Of a DNA stretch of 64,000 bases, positions 1 to 8,304 are shown in pieces (the stretch's first letter is position 1; each line of letters starts with the position of its first letter). Source of the stretch: DSWT01 sp035420085 (GTDB lineage Bacteria > Chloroflexota > Anaerolineae > B4-G1 > SLSP01). The notes below the pieces were generated by a model, which saw nothing but the letters and a program-made list of their open reading frames with translations, searched no databases and had not been told where the DNA came from. The DNA lies in the NCBI GenBank assembly GCA_035420085.1, contig DAOLUH010000005.1, forward strand, positions 1-64,000, read 5' to 3'. Position numbers and translations under genes: made by a program.

Positions 1-1479
1 CCCCTCGCCCCCTCCCCCACTCTCCCCCTCTCCCTCTCCCCCCCTCACACACACCAGCCCGCCAAAAAACAACCACACCAACAAACTCGCCTGAAAGCCA
101 GGGAAGCCGATGTTGTAGACGAAGGGCAGCATCCAATCGGCGAACATCATGATCACCATGCTGCCGGCCCACGCGGCGAACATGCCGTTGGCGTAGCCGC
201 CCGCGAAGCCGCTGCGGTGTTGAGTGCTGCGCTGCCACCCGAGCCAGCCGATCTCGCTCATGAACCAGAGAAAGAGGCCAAACCCGAGCAGGCCGGTGTG
301 GGCGAAGATGTCCACGTAGTTGTTGTGGGAGTTGACCTTGGGGACGATCCACAGGGCGTTGCCATATCTCAGCGGTTCCATGCTGGTATAGGGACGATAG
401 GAGGCCGGGCCGAGGCCGGTGATCGGATTGCGCATCGTCACCTGAATGACCCGCTCGATGAGCGCGAGCCGCGAGCCGCCGCTCTCGGTCCACTCATCGT
501 CGCCGCCGGCGAACTCGTAGAGGCTGGGGAAAAGGATGCCCGTGAGGATGAGCAGCACGACCACTGTGATGATCGCACCGCGCAGTTTGACGAAGCGCAT
601 CCAGACGAGCGTCCCTGCCACCGCAGCAACGCCGACCCAGTTGGAGACGTTTTCTCGTAACACAATGAAGGCATAGATGAAGATCGCGCCTGCTACGAGG
701 AACAAAAACAGCCGCCGTCCTCGTGTGAGGTTATCGTTAAAAAGAAGCTGCCCTCCTGCCAGTGCGGTTAACAACACCCAGAAGGGCGCGCGATCGACGG
801 CAATCGTTGCCATACGCTGCACAACCGGCCCTATGCCCGGCGCAACCCGGAGGATGGCCAGCCCGCCGCCCAGAAAGAGAAAGGTCCAGGTGAGATGTTC
901 CAGCCGGGCAGCATCCTGCGCCATATTGGCGACGAGCCAGAAGGCCAGCGCCGCGAACGCGAAGATGCCCCACTGCGCCAACTGCACCAGCCAGAAGTTG
1001 CCGGATTTGGGGACGGCGGGATCCCACAGGACGTTGCCGGCCAGCAGCGCGATCAAGCCCGCCAGCAGAAACAGCAACAGGGGACGATCCACCCGCGAAT
1101 TGGCCCAGTGTAACTCTCGACGGCCGGCGCGATCCACGAGCCAGAGGAGAAAGACGGCGGGGATGAGCAGCGTGGCGACGTTGAGTTCCACCTCCGTGCC
1201 GGTGGCGATGACGATGCGCGCCATGAGCGCCGCGCCGAGTATACCGTAAAGCCCGAGTATAGGCGCGCGGAGCAGGAGCAGGCCGCCCGCGCCAGCAGCA
1301 AACAACATCAGCCAGCGCATGGAGGGCCGCCGGCCCAGGTACGCCGCTGCCAGCAGCACGCCCACGACCAGCGCCGTGCGCCACAGGCGGTGAGGGAGGG
1401 AGGGGGAGAGGGGGAGAGGGAGAGAGAAAGAGAGAGAGAGGGGGGGAGAGGGAGAGGGGGGGGATTGGTTTTTATTCAT
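1..1479 (-). CDS. O-antigen ligase/polymerase family membrane protein (3' end beyond window)
   Basis: A polytopic membrane protein of at least 493 residues; the frame is open to the window edge, so the C-terminus is missing. The many Leu/Ala/Val-rich segments and the motif NSHNNYVDIFAHTGLLGFG near the end match the Wzy_C/O-antigen ligase family, which polymerises polysaccharide or ligates it to a carrier outside the cytoplasmic membrane. The ATG at 1477-1479 overlaps the stop of the upstream small gene (ATGA). From that start, residues 5-30 are encoded by a CT-rich simple repeat (1390-1465), giving a Pro/Ser/Leu-rich leader, so the true start could be downstream. The last codons in the window run into another CT/GA tract. 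Family assignment is fairly sure; ligase versus polymerase cannot be decided. Confidence 0.75.
   Translation of the reverse strand, partial: MNKNQSPPSPSPPLSLSFSLPLPLSPSLPHRLWRTALVVGVLLAAAYLGRRPSMRWLMLFAAGAGGLLLLRAPILGLYGILGAALMARIVIATGTEVELNVATLLIPAVFLLWLVDRAGRRELHWANSRVDRPLLLFLLAGLIALLAGNVLWDPAVPKSGNFWLVQLAQWGIFAFAALAFWLVANMAQDAARLEHLTWTFLFLGGGLAILRVAPGIGPVVQRMATIAVDRAPFWVLLTALAGGQLLFNDNLTRGRRLFLFLVAGAIFIYAFIVLRENVSNWVGVAAVAGTLVWMRFVKLRGAIITVVVLLILTGILFPSLYEFAGGDDEWTESGGSRLALIERVIQVTMRNPITGLGPASYRPYTSMEPLRYGNALWIVPKVNSHNNYVDIFAHTGLLGFGLFLWFMSEIGWLGWQRSTQHRSGFAGGYANGMFAAWAGSMVIMMFADWMLPFVYNIGFPGFQASLLVWLFFGGLVCVRGGEGEGESGGGGEG
1390..1465. repeat. CT/GA-rich low-complexity tract
   Basis: A nearly pure purine/pyrimidine simple repeat. 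Related tracts lie at about 1-50, 1942-1983 and 2957-3000. Here it falls inside the reading frame of the O-antigen ligase gene without breaking it. The tracts at 1942-1983 and 2957-3000 sit at the same place relative to two copies of a methyltransferase 3' end, so they were probably copied with it. Confidence 0.8.
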
Positions 1480-1670
1480 AGTTGGTCATAATCCAGTGGG
1501 ACGGCAAGGCCGGCGGCAATTTCCGCGCGCACGCGCGCCGCGATGCGCGCCCATTGTTCAGCGGTGGTGGCGGCAAACTGTGCATCCCAATGTTGTTCAT
1601 CCAACGCTTCTAATAGGCGCTCGGTGATTGCGTCTTGTGTTTCTTCTGACATCCTCTCGGTTGCAGTCAT
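1476..1670 (-). CDS. Small acidic protein, antitoxin-like
   Basis: A 64-residue protein with the look of small antitoxins (ITERLLEALDEQHWDAQFAATTAEQWARIAARVRAEI as two amphipathic helices, then a short polar tail). I do not recognise a named family with certainty. It lies 12 bases downstream of a probable broken toxin/antitoxin remnant and its stop overlaps the start of the O-antigen ligase gene. An alternative start is the Met at residue 7. With a toxin remnant upstream it may be an orphan antitoxin. No function is assigned. Confidence 0.5.
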   Translation of the reverse strand: MTATERMSEETQDAITERLLEALDEQHWDAQFAATTAEQWARIAARVRAEIAAGLAVPLDYDQL

Positions 1671-1682
1671 TGCCCACTCGAA

Positions 1683-1871
1683 TTATACGATTTGGGCGGG
1701 GGTTTTTCGCCCTCGCTGTGTATGATCGAAGTCTGAATCGAAACTAACCAGAGTAAGCATATAGGCATCCGCATCTTCCACCTGCTGTACCATATCCGGC
1801 GGCAATTGCTCTACTAATGCCTCTATCCTATGCATCGTATCCCTCCTGGTTCTCCTATATGATTGGAACAC
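1683..1871 (-). pseudogene. Probable remnant of a DUF2281-like antitoxin joined to a PIN-toxin C-terminus
   Basis: A 62-codon frame. Residues 13-30 (MHRIEALVEQLPPDMVQQVED) resemble the start of short DUF2281-type antitoxins. Residues 37-62 (LTLVSFDSDFDHTQRGRKTPAQIV) resemble the last strand and tail of PIN-domain (VapC-like) toxins, which carry a T/SFDxDFD motif before RxTP. The simplest reading is a deletion that joined the beginning of an antitoxin to the end of its toxin. The likely start is Met13 (about 1835). It could also be a genuine small protein; confidence in decay is moderate. Confidence 0.4.
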
Positions 1872-1941
1872 TTATATCATACCACAAAAACGGTTCGGCA
1901 GCAGTGCAAAGGTCTGGCCTCATCATGAACTCGAATCTCAC

Positions 1942-2167
1942 CAATTCTCCCCCTCTCCCCCTCTCACCCCCTCTCCCTCTCACCGCACCCTCGCCACCAT
2001 ATACGCAAAATCGCTCTCCAGCTCCTCCGCTGCCAGCAGCGCGTCTTCGATGGCGAACAGCATTTCCAGCAGGCGCTCGCCCTCCGGCGTGCGGAAGTTC
2101 CCGGCAATGTCGGCAAGCAGGAATTGCAGGATGGTCCCGCCGAGGGGTTTGAACTCGACGATCTCGA
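1942..2167 (-). pseudogene. Duplicated 3' fragment of the methyltransferase gene at 3006-4025
   Basis: About 60 codons translate as FEIVEFKPLGGTILQFLL..., nearly the same as the last 60 residues of the full methyltransferase (FEIVEVKPLGG...), ending in the same VARVR and followed by the same CT-rich tract. No start, SAM-binding motif or ribosome-binding site is present, so this is an untranslated gene tail. It begins directly after the stop of the TumE-like toxin, so the toxin module is flanked by direct repeats of this tail. Confidence 0.85.
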
Positions 2168-2175
2168 AAATTCTC

Positions 2176-2622
2176 TCACCTGGATAGGTATCGTAGTTGT
2201 TCGATTTCGTTGATGAGCTGGAGCAGGTTAGGTGTATCAAAGTGGAGGCCTGGCGCAGGGATGCGATTATGTTTGATATCTGGCGGAACGTGTTTGTGAT
2301 GCGGCGACGTGCTGGCTAATGCGGGGATATGCGGATGCGGTTGAGGATCATACCAGTAGCACTTCTCATTGCCGTGCCAGACTTCATAGCTGTAGCGTTG
2401 GATGCGGACTGGCCCATTGTCCCAAATGAGGACTTCATAGAGGGATAGCCGATACCCGTTGGCGAAATGAACCTCACCGGCAACGGTTGCGATGCCGCGC
2501 CCGCGCCGCGCCACGGTGAGTGTGGATTGACCGATACACGGATATTGCTGCGGCAGCGTGTATACGAATTCTTCGTAATCAGACAGCGACCGGAATGGGT
2601 TCACGCCGTGCGGCGCTCTCAA
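2176..2622 (-). CDS. TumE-like toxin (DUF6516 family)
   Basis: A 148-residue protein with the features of the DUF6516/TumE family: a central RIQRYSYEVW strand, a tyrosine-aspartate segment (CYWYDPQPHPHIP), then STSPHHKHVPPDIKHNRIPAPG and a C-terminal FDTPNLLQLINEIE helix. In this family the toxin acts together with an adjacent antitoxin. The start overlaps the end of the upstream antitoxin by 44 bases, so translation is probably coupled. The stop abuts a duplicated methyltransferase tail. The exact start is uncertain because several in-frame starts lie in the overlap. Confidence 0.75.
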   Translation of the reverse strand: MRAPHGVNPFRSLSDYEEFVYTLPQQYPCIGQSTLTVARRGRGIATVAGEVHFANGYRLSLYEVLIWDNGPVRIQRYSYEVWHGNEKCYWYDPQPHPHIPALASTSPHHKHVPPDIKHNRIPAPGLHFDTPNLLQLINEIEQLRYLSR

Positions 2623-2875
2623 TAATCACAACCAAATCCCGCGCTTGCGTCCGAAGATGCCGCATCGCCGTTTGATACTGCTCACGCCGTCGCAACCAGA
2701 TTTCATAGGCGCCGGCCCAGGCCGACCAATCCCGCACCCACGAATCATCCTCCGGCTCTTCGCCTTCCATATAGGATTCATAGAAGGTCTCAGAGAGCAC
2801 ACCATACTTGCGCTCGAAGGTTTGCAGGTCCTGCTCCAACACGTGAATATCTTGTACAATATCGTCCAGATTCAT
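2579..2875 (-). CDS. TumA-like antitoxin partner
   Basis: A 98-residue, acidic, largely helical protein. The region DIHVLEQDLQTFERKYGVLSETFYESYMEGEEPEDD followed by WAGAYEIWL is typical of the partner encoded upstream of DUF6516 toxins. The start at 2875 is preferred because a GGAGGG ribosome-binding site lies just upstream; an in-frame start at 2941 has no such site. It overlaps the toxin gene, the usual order of antitoxin first. Its assignment rests partly on this context. Confidence 0.7.
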   Translation of the reverse strand: MNLDDIVQDIHVLEQDLQTFERKYGVLSETFYESYMEGEEPEDDSWVRDWSAWAGAYEIWLRRREQYQTAMRHLRTQARDLVVIIESAARREPIPVAV

Positions 2876-3005
2876 ATCGCCCTCCCATTTGGAAGCCTGA
2901 AGTGTATCCACACTCTTATTGTACCATAAGATTACAGCCACGAATTAACACGAATTTTCTCCCCCTCTCCCCCTCTCCCCCTCCCCCAGTCACCCCCTCA
3001 CTTCC

Positions 3006-4025
3006 TCACCGCACCCTCGCCACAACATACACAAAGTCACTCTCCACCTCCCCCGCTGCCAGCAGCGCGTCTTCGATGGCGAACAGCATGGCCAGCAGGC
3101 GCTCACCCTCCGGCGTGCGGAAGTTTCCGGCGATGTCGGCGAGCAGGAATTGCAGGATCGTCCCGCCGAGCGGTTTGACCTCGACAATCTCAAAGTCGCG
3201 TTCGAGCGCCGGGAGGATATCAGCGGAGCGGACGGCCTCGGAGGGGTCGGTGGCGGCGACGTCGCTGGCGGAAGGAAAGCGTAGTCCGGTTTGCGCTTTA
3301 CCACGGAGCAAGGTCCACCGCCGTTTTGCCGTCGCCAGCAGGTCGCCATCCCGCGCCTTTTCCACGAGCCGCCGGATGCTCCACGCCAGCGAGCGCCGCT
3401 GTGTGGCTACCCGTTGGTGTTCGGCGACCGCCGCCGCCAGCGGCTGCCGGTACGCGGGCGGGAGCAGCGTCCAGCACGCCTGGATGATTTCCTTTTGGCG
3501 CGGTGGAAACTGAAACCGGCTTGGCCCGACGTATTCGTTGAGCACGAACAGGCCGCCGGGTTTGAGCGCCTGGGCGACGCGCGCAAAGACGGCCTCCAGC
3601 GCCTCCAGGTGATGCACCGAGCCGTTGCCGAGCACGAGATCGTAGGTGGAGGGTTCCAGGGGCAGAGTGTTGAGATCGGCCACGGTGTAGTGGATGTGCG
3701 TATAGCCGGCCTGCGCGGCGCGCGCCTGCGCTGCGGCGATGCACGCGGGCGCGATATCCACCGCGTCGCAGGCAACAAAGGCGTTCAGATCGGCCAGGCG
3801 GCGTTCCAACGCGCCCTTGCCGCAGCCCAGGCTCAGGCAGCGCGCCAGGGGCAGCGTGTGGGGGAAATAGCGGCGCAGCGTGTACTGAATCCAATCCTCT
3901 GCCGGATCGCCCGTGGCGCGTTGGTTCAGGCGGCGCTGGACGGTGGGCAGTTCCAGCCAGTAGCACCCGGCGTTCCATTCCGGTTGCTCGTCCCAATGCT
4001 GCGCGGCTGCTTGCGTTGCATCCAT
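3006..4025 (-). CDS. Class I SAM-dependent methyltransferase
   Basis: A 339-residue methyltransferase. Motif I is CLSLGCGKGALERRLADL, followed by an acidic end of strand 2 (ACDAVDIAP), the motif LVLGNGSVHHLEALEAVFARVAQALKPGGLFVLNEYVG for strands 4 and 5, and an unusually long C-terminal region. The substrate is unknown; in this locus it could be a sugar or a lipid carrier, but members of this family also act on small molecules. The last 60 codons are duplicated at 1942-2167. The upstream gene is separated by an 82-base region that contains a perfect 16-bp stem-loop. Confidence 0.85.
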   Translation of the reverse strand: MDATQAAAQHWDEQPEWNAGCYWLELPTVQRRLNQRATGDPAEDWIQYTLRRYFPHTLPLARCLSLGCGKGALERRLADLNAFVACDAVDIAPACIAAAQARAAQAGYTHIHYTVADLNTLPLEPSTYDLVLGNGSVHHLEALEAVFARVAQALKPGGLFVLNEYVGPSRFQFPPRQKEIIQACWTLLPPAYRQPLAAAVAEHQRVATQRRSLAWSIRRLVEKARDGDLLATAKRRWTLLRGKAQTGLRFPSASDVAATDPSEAVRSADILPALERDFEIVEVKPLGGTILQFLLADIAGNFRTPEGERLLAMLFAIEDALLAAGEVESDFVYVVARVR

Positions 4026-4046
4026 AATTCACCCCGTGAAGATTTT

Positions 4047-4107
4047 ACCACGAAGGACACAAAGGACACGAAGTTTTCCTACTTTGAGTCCTTCGTGTCC
4101 TTTGTGG
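4047..4107. repeat. Stem-loop of the dispersed 'CACAAAGGACACGAAG' type
   Basis: Positions 4058-4073 and 4091-4106 form a perfect 16-bp inverted repeat around a 17-base loop, immediately after the stop of the glycosyltransferase gene. It could act as a transcription terminator or mRNA-end stabiliser, but no U-run follows in the minus direction. Similar sequences are common as dispersed intergenic repeats. Confidence 0.7.
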
Positions 4108-5292
4108 TTATAAACTCGTCTCTATCAGATTCACAAACTGCGCGCCGATCATTTTCCAATCATACTGCGCTTCCACCAAAGCACGGGCATTGTGGATCAG
4201 GTGTGCGCGCAGGTCCGGTTCGCGCAACACACGGAGCACGGCAGTAGCAAAGGCTGCCGGATCATCGGCCAGCAGCAGATGCTCGCCATTGACCACGGAT
4301 AGCCCCTCAGCACCTTTGGACGTGGCGACGACGGGGACACCGAGCGCCATCGCTTCAAGGATTTTGAGCCGCGTGCCGCCGCCCTGCCGCAAGGGAACGA
4401 CGCAGGCGGCGCTTTGCGCGACGGGCAGACGCACGTCCTCCACGTAGCCGGTAAGATGGACGCTTTCGTCCAGTCGCAGGCCGTTCAGGTCAACCCCACG
4501 TGTGGATCCCGTGATGGTGAGCGTGACATCCGGGGCTTGCTGCTTGATCCGCGGGTAGATTTCGGCCAGGAAATACTGCATTGCATCGTAGTTGGCACTG
4601 TAGGTCAGCGCGCCGTTGTAGACGAGGGTGTTGGGACGGACTTCTGCCAGGCCGGGGCGGTGATGGACACAATCTACGCCGTTGGGGATGACGGCGACCG
4701 GCGTGCGATGGCCGGGCAACTGCTCGCACGTCCGGCGGTCCGCTTCCGAAACCATCACAATCTGGTCAAACTTGCGGAACAGTGCCGCCTCATAACACCG
4801 GGTCTTCTGCCAACTGATCCAATGGTTGAGTCGCCGCACAGGCTGGGTTGCGGCGCGGTAGCGATCTTCCATCATCCGGCTGAAAGAATTGTGCTCCTCC
4901 AGAATTTTAACGGTTGTGCCAGGGGCTTGCAGCGCGTAAGTTGCCATCACTTCAGTGGAGGCGATGACGGCGTCGAACGTTGTGTGGGTCAACACGTCTC
5001 CGACAAGGCGCTGCATCTCTGGGATGGGGCGGGTGACGACAGGCGCAAGGGAAAGATAGCGCATGGCCTGCGCGAACGCGCTGCGCGCGAAGGGATCGCG
5101 GGGCAAGATATGCACTGCGCAGCAAAAAGGTAGCCCGGCGGCAGCCTGCTCCGGCGCGGCGGTATCCCAGGCGAATGAGATGAGGGTGACTTCGTGACGC
5201 TGACTCAGTGCCCGCAGCAGATGATAGGCCCTGATTTTGGAGCCGTTATCCGGCGGGTAGGGGAACCAGGTGGAGAGGAAGAGGATGCACAT
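4108..5292 (-). CDS. Glycosyltransferase, GT4 family
   Basis: A 394-residue GT-B glycosyltransferase. The N-terminus (ILFLSTWFPYPPDNGSKIRAYHLLRALSQRHEVTLISF) is typical of the sugar transferases found in exopolysaccharide loci. The C-terminal nucleotide-sugar domain carries LRQGGGTRLKILEAMALGVPVVAT, where the glutamate of the EAMA segment is the conserved donor-contacting residue. It probably adds one sugar to the repeat unit in the cytoplasm. Its start lies one base after the stop of the acyltransferase gene. Donor and acceptor cannot be read from sequence. Confidence 0.88.
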   Translation of the reverse strand: MCILFLSTWFPYPPDNGSKIRAYHLLRALSQRHEVTLISFAWDTAAPEQAAAGLPFCCAVHILPRDPFARSAFAQAMRYLSLAPVVTRPIPEMQRLVGDVLTHTTFDAVIASTEVMATYALQAPGTTVKILEEHNSFSRMMEDRYRAATQPVRRLNHWISWQKTRCYEAALFRKFDQIVMVSEADRRTCEQLPGHRTPVAVIPNGVDCVHHRPGLAEVRPNTLVYNGALTYSANYDAMQYFLAEIYPRIKQQAPDVTLTITGSTRGVDLNGLRLDESVHLTGYVEDVRLPVAQSAACVVPLRQGGGTRLKILEAMALGVPVVATSKGAEGLSVVNGEHLLLADDPAAFATAVLRVLREPDLRAHLIHNARALVEAQYDWKMIGAQFVNLIETSL

Positions 5293-5293
5293 A

Positions 5294-5890
5294 TTATCCC
5301 AGGAACTTCCGATAATCCAATGTGTAGGTCAAATCGCGGCTGCGCTCACCGATAGGTCGAGCTGGGACGCCGGCCACGATGGTGTACGGCGCGACATCGT
5401 GGGTCACGACGGCGCGCGCTGCTATAACAGCACCTTCACCGATTGTCACACCGGGTAGAATCATCGCTTGTGCGCCGATGAAGGCTCTATCGTGAATGGT
5501 CACTGGTGCGCCGCGATTTTCAAAGGTGGGGCTGTTGGGATCATGTTCAAGAGTGAGAATCACTGCGCCCTCTGAGATACTCACGTTGTTCCCGATGGTC
5601 AAGCCGCTGCGGCCGTCTAGCAGCACCTGGCGGTTGATCACGGTGTGTTCGCCAATTACAACGCCGACCGGACGATAGAAACGACATCTCCGATGAAGGC
5701 TCGTATGTGTACCGATACGAATGTTGAAGATATGGCGGTAAATCCACAAACGCAGATTATGAAACCAAAGATGCCCGGTCTGCTCGACGAGAAAATCACA
5801 GGCATCATACCAGAGCCAATAGAGCCAGAGGATAAACCGCTTTAGTGGAGACGGCAGATGCTTGCGAGTCCATTCACGCAGCTTATGCAT
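5294..5890 (-). CDS. Left-handed beta-helix acyltransferase (WcaF/CysE-like)
   Basis: A 198-residue protein with repeated hexapeptides (VIGEHTVINRQVLL, LTIGNNVSISEGAVIL, FIGAQAMILPGVTIGEGAVIAARAVVTHDVAPYTIVAGVPARPIG), the signature of trimeric acetyl/acyltransferases that decorate sugars. The NPS..EN and VPARPIG segments match the colanic-acid type. The start at 5890 is chosen because it lies one base after the stop of the preceding gene with a GGGGA ribosome-binding site; an in-frame start at 5968 would overlap that gene by 77 bases. It probably O-acetylates the exported polysaccharide. Confidence 0.88.
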   Translation of the reverse strand: MHKLREWTRKHLPSPLKRFILWLYWLWYDACDFLVEQTGHLWFHNLRLWIYRHIFNIRIGTHTSLHRRCRFYRPVGVVIGEHTVINRQVLLDGRSGLTIGNNVSISEGAVILTLEHDPNSPTFENRGAPVTIHDRAFIGAQAMILPGVTIGEGAVIAARAVVTHDVAPYTIVAGVPARPIGERSRDLTYTLDYRKFLG

Positions 5891-5891
5891 T

Positions 5892-7049
5892 TTATTGTCC
5901 CCAACTACGATAGGCAGCCAGAGTCGCACGCGCAGCTCGCTCCCAAGAGAATTGCGCGGCGCGCTCAAGCCCTCGCTGTCGCAAGTCCTCCCGTAATGCA
6001 GCGGAGGATAATCCCTGCCACAAAGTCTCAGAGATACTATCGGTATCTAGTGGATCAAAGTATAACGCAGCATCCCCACCAACCTCAGGCAGTGAAGTTG
6101 TAGAACTGAGTGCGACCGGCGCACCACATGCCATAGCTTCTAATATGGGTAAGCCGAACCCTTCACAAAGCGAGGGGTTTGCTACCAAAGTGGCAGCAGA
6201 ATAAAGCCCCCGTAGGTCCTTTCGTGGGACATAATCCAGATAACGCACAGCCGAATTGGGTTCAAAATGCTTAATGGCCTCCTGGATACGCTCTGCCCCA
6301 ATTCCCCCACGTCCAACTAAAACTAGCGGGATATTGATGTGTCGCTCTTGCCGTAATTGGGCATACGCGGACAGTAATCGCTCGTGGTTTTTATTTACTT
6401 GCAGTGCATTGACCGTCAAAATGAATTCTTCTAGGCCATATTTTTGTTTCACCCGTTCGGCATCAATGGAGGAAGGATAGAAAAAGGCATCGACGCCATG
6501 ATGTACTACATAGATTTGTTCAATTGGAACTCCATAGAATGCATTGACATCTTGACGTGTACTTGCAGAGACTGCGATACAGGCCGCAGCCAGCTTTAAT
6601 TGACGTTGAACAACGTCTTCATGGTGCGACAGACTGGTCTCTCCATAGTACTGAGCCAGGCGCGTACTGCATACATCGTGTATGGTGACACCCACCGGAC
6701 AAGGATACCACCGCGCCCAGGGATGCACGGGAAGATGCAACCAGTCCAAACGATCAATCCTAGCCAGTAAAGGCAACGCAATGCTAAACAATCGTTTGGG
6801 ATGATAAATACGACACTTAAAGCGTCTCAAGCGCGACAAAATGCCTGCAAGCAATGCAGGTTCGGCTAATGGATTGCCAGCGTGAAAATAGAAAACTAAT
6901 TCAAGGTCGGCCAAATCTTCATCCGGTAATGCAGCAATAGCCAGGATAAGGGCGTGGACATAATATTCATATCCGTTCTTGCGTGCCACTAACATAGCGC
7001 TGGCATCAATCCCGATACGTTTTTCCCGGTCGCTCATTTTCTGACCCAC
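5892..7049 (-). CDS. Glycosyltransferase, GT4 family
   Basis: A 385-residue GT-B enzyme. It has the N-terminal GIDASAMLVARKNGYEYYVHALI segment typical of mannosyl- and rhamnosyl-transferases of GT4, then NALQVNKNHERLLSAYAQL, and the donor-site motif PSLCEGFGLPILEAMACGAPVALSS with the E-x7-E pair. It lies between another GT4 gene and the acyltransferase, all closely spaced, so they are probably co-transcribed. The start at 7049 or the Met four codons later (7037) are equally possible. Confidence 0.9.
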   Translation of the reverse strand: MGQKMSDREKRIGIDASAMLVARKNGYEYYVHALILAIAALPDEDLADLELVFYFHAGNPLAEPALLAGILSRLRRFKCRIYHPKRLFSIALPLLARIDRLDWLHLPVHPWARWYPCPVGVTIHDVCSTRLAQYYGETSLSHHEDVVQRQLKLAAACIAVSASTRQDVNAFYGVPIEQIYVVHHGVDAFFYPSSIDAERVKQKYGLEEFILTVNALQVNKNHERLLSAYAQLRQERHINIPLVLVGRGGIGAERIQEAIKHFEPNSAVRYLDYVPRKDLRGLYSAATLVANPSLCEGFGLPILEAMACGAPVALSSTTSLPEVGGDAALYFDPLDTDSISETLWQGLSSAALREDLRQRGLERAAQFSWERAARATLAAYRSWGQ

Positions 7050-7062
7050 TTTGTTGTTGCTT

Positions 7063-8304
7063 TTAGGATTGCACTATGTGCAATAAAAACATATCGACTT
7101 CTTCAATCATACGTGTCAGTGTAAAATGCTCCCGTACTAAATCTTGCCCGGCTTGCCCTAAACGTTGTACCAGGTGGGGGTTGTTTACGAATTTCTTTAT
7201 TTGACCCGCTAATGCTTCTGCGTTCCCCGCTGTAAAGAGTATGTCCTCAGGATAGAGTTTGAAAATCTCCTTGCTACCCCCTACATCGGATCCAATGACG
7301 GCCAGCCCGGCGGCCATAGCTTCTATAATGGTTCTACCAAAAGGCTCTGCCCAAATCGAAGTAAACAGAAATATATCATGCTCGCTTAGTATTCTTGGAA
7401 TATCGGAACGCGGTACGCGGCCAGTAAAATGTATCTTGTCTGTTAATCCTAAAGATTCGGTAAGTGTGTGAAGATGGTCTTCATATTCCGGCTGCCCGCC
7501 ACCGACAATCGTCAGACACAGTTTGTCAGCATATCCTTGTTGTTGCAGAAGACCAAGCGCTTCGATTGCTGTATGCACGCCTTTGTGTTCCATCAAGCCG
7601 CCGAAGTAGAGTAGCCGCAGGGTCTCTGCATTTTGCTTTGGAACTTGCCGTGTATGAGCGATAAATGGAGCGGGATCTATGCCGTTGAGAATGGCAATGG
7701 CTCCTGGAGGCACTACACTGGCTTCAGTTAGTACGTCCACAACATATTGACTGCAACAGGAGACATGATGAAATTGGAGTTTGGGCGGATAATGTTCTGC
7801 TTTCAATATGCTAAGGGCTAGTTTAGAAATCGGCCACAGTAGAATTCGAATTGCTTTCCGGTTGCTTGGATTGCGCCAGTACACTCGATGGGGATCGGTA
7901 TCCAGTGGCCAATATGATTCAATATTGTACGCTACTTTTCCGGGCTGCCATTGTTCGGCCCAGTAAGCTACTCGCGTTGAAAGATTCCACATCCCCCAGA
8001 TGAAGATGATATCCGGCTTAAATACATCTAGAGCGCGGCGCAGTGTGCGTCGGTTGGCGCGTTCCTGCCAGGGACGCTTGAGGAAGAAATCCAGTGGATG
8101 ATAGTGATAAACATCGGCTTCTAAATACAATGCGCGGGTGATGCCATCTTCTTGCAGATTTGAGTCTCTCGCCCCATAACGACTGGTGAGGACATGGCAA
8201 ACGTGCCCGCGTTGACGGAGGCGATCAACGATCTCTTGACAAAGCTGTTCCATGCCTCCCAGATCATACGGGGGATAGAGATTGGAGATAAAGAGAATAC
8301 GCAT
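7063..8304 (-). CDS. Glycosyltransferase, GT4 family
   Basis: A 413-residue GT-B glycosyltransferase. The N-terminal ILFISNLYPPYDLGGMEQLCQEIVDRLRQRGH is a classical GT4 start with the glycine-rich acceptor loop. The C-terminal part contains FTGRVPRSDIPRILSEHDIFLFTSIWAEPFGRTIIEAMAAGLAVIGSDVGG with E-x7-E. The ATG at 8304 shares one base with the stop of the upstream GT2 gene (TGATG), which indicates translational coupling; a GTG one codon earlier is possible. Confidence 0.9.
   Translation of the reverse strand: MRILFISNLYPPYDLGGMEQLCQEIVDRLRQRGHVCHVLTSRYGARDSNLQEDGITRALYLEADVYHYHPLDFFLKRPWQERANRRTLRRALDVFKPDIIFIWGMWNLSTRVAYWAEQWQPGKVAYNIESYWPLDTDPHRVYWRNPSNRKAIRILLWPISKLALSILKAEHYPPKLQFHHVSCCSQYVVDVLTEASVVPPGAIAILNGIDPAPFIAHTRQVPKQNAETLRLLYFGGLMEHKGVHTAIEALGLLQQQGYADKLCLTIVGGGQPEYEDHLHTLTESLGLTDKIHFTGRVPRSDIPRILSEHDIFLFTSIWAEPFGRTIIEAMAAGLAVIGSDVGGSKEIFKLYPEDILFTAGNAEALAGQIKKFVNNPHLVQRLGQAGQDLVREHFTLTRMIEEVDMFLLHIVQS

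Noticed and set aside
737..1384. Minus-strand 215-codon frame near the left edge
   Set aside because: Overlaps the O-antigen ligase in another frame; composition is Arg/Ala/Gly-rich without hydrophobic segments.
4414..5133. Plus-strand open frame of 239 codons
   Set aside because: Lies antisense to a GT4 gene with good motifs; no ribosome-binding site and no recognisable fold.
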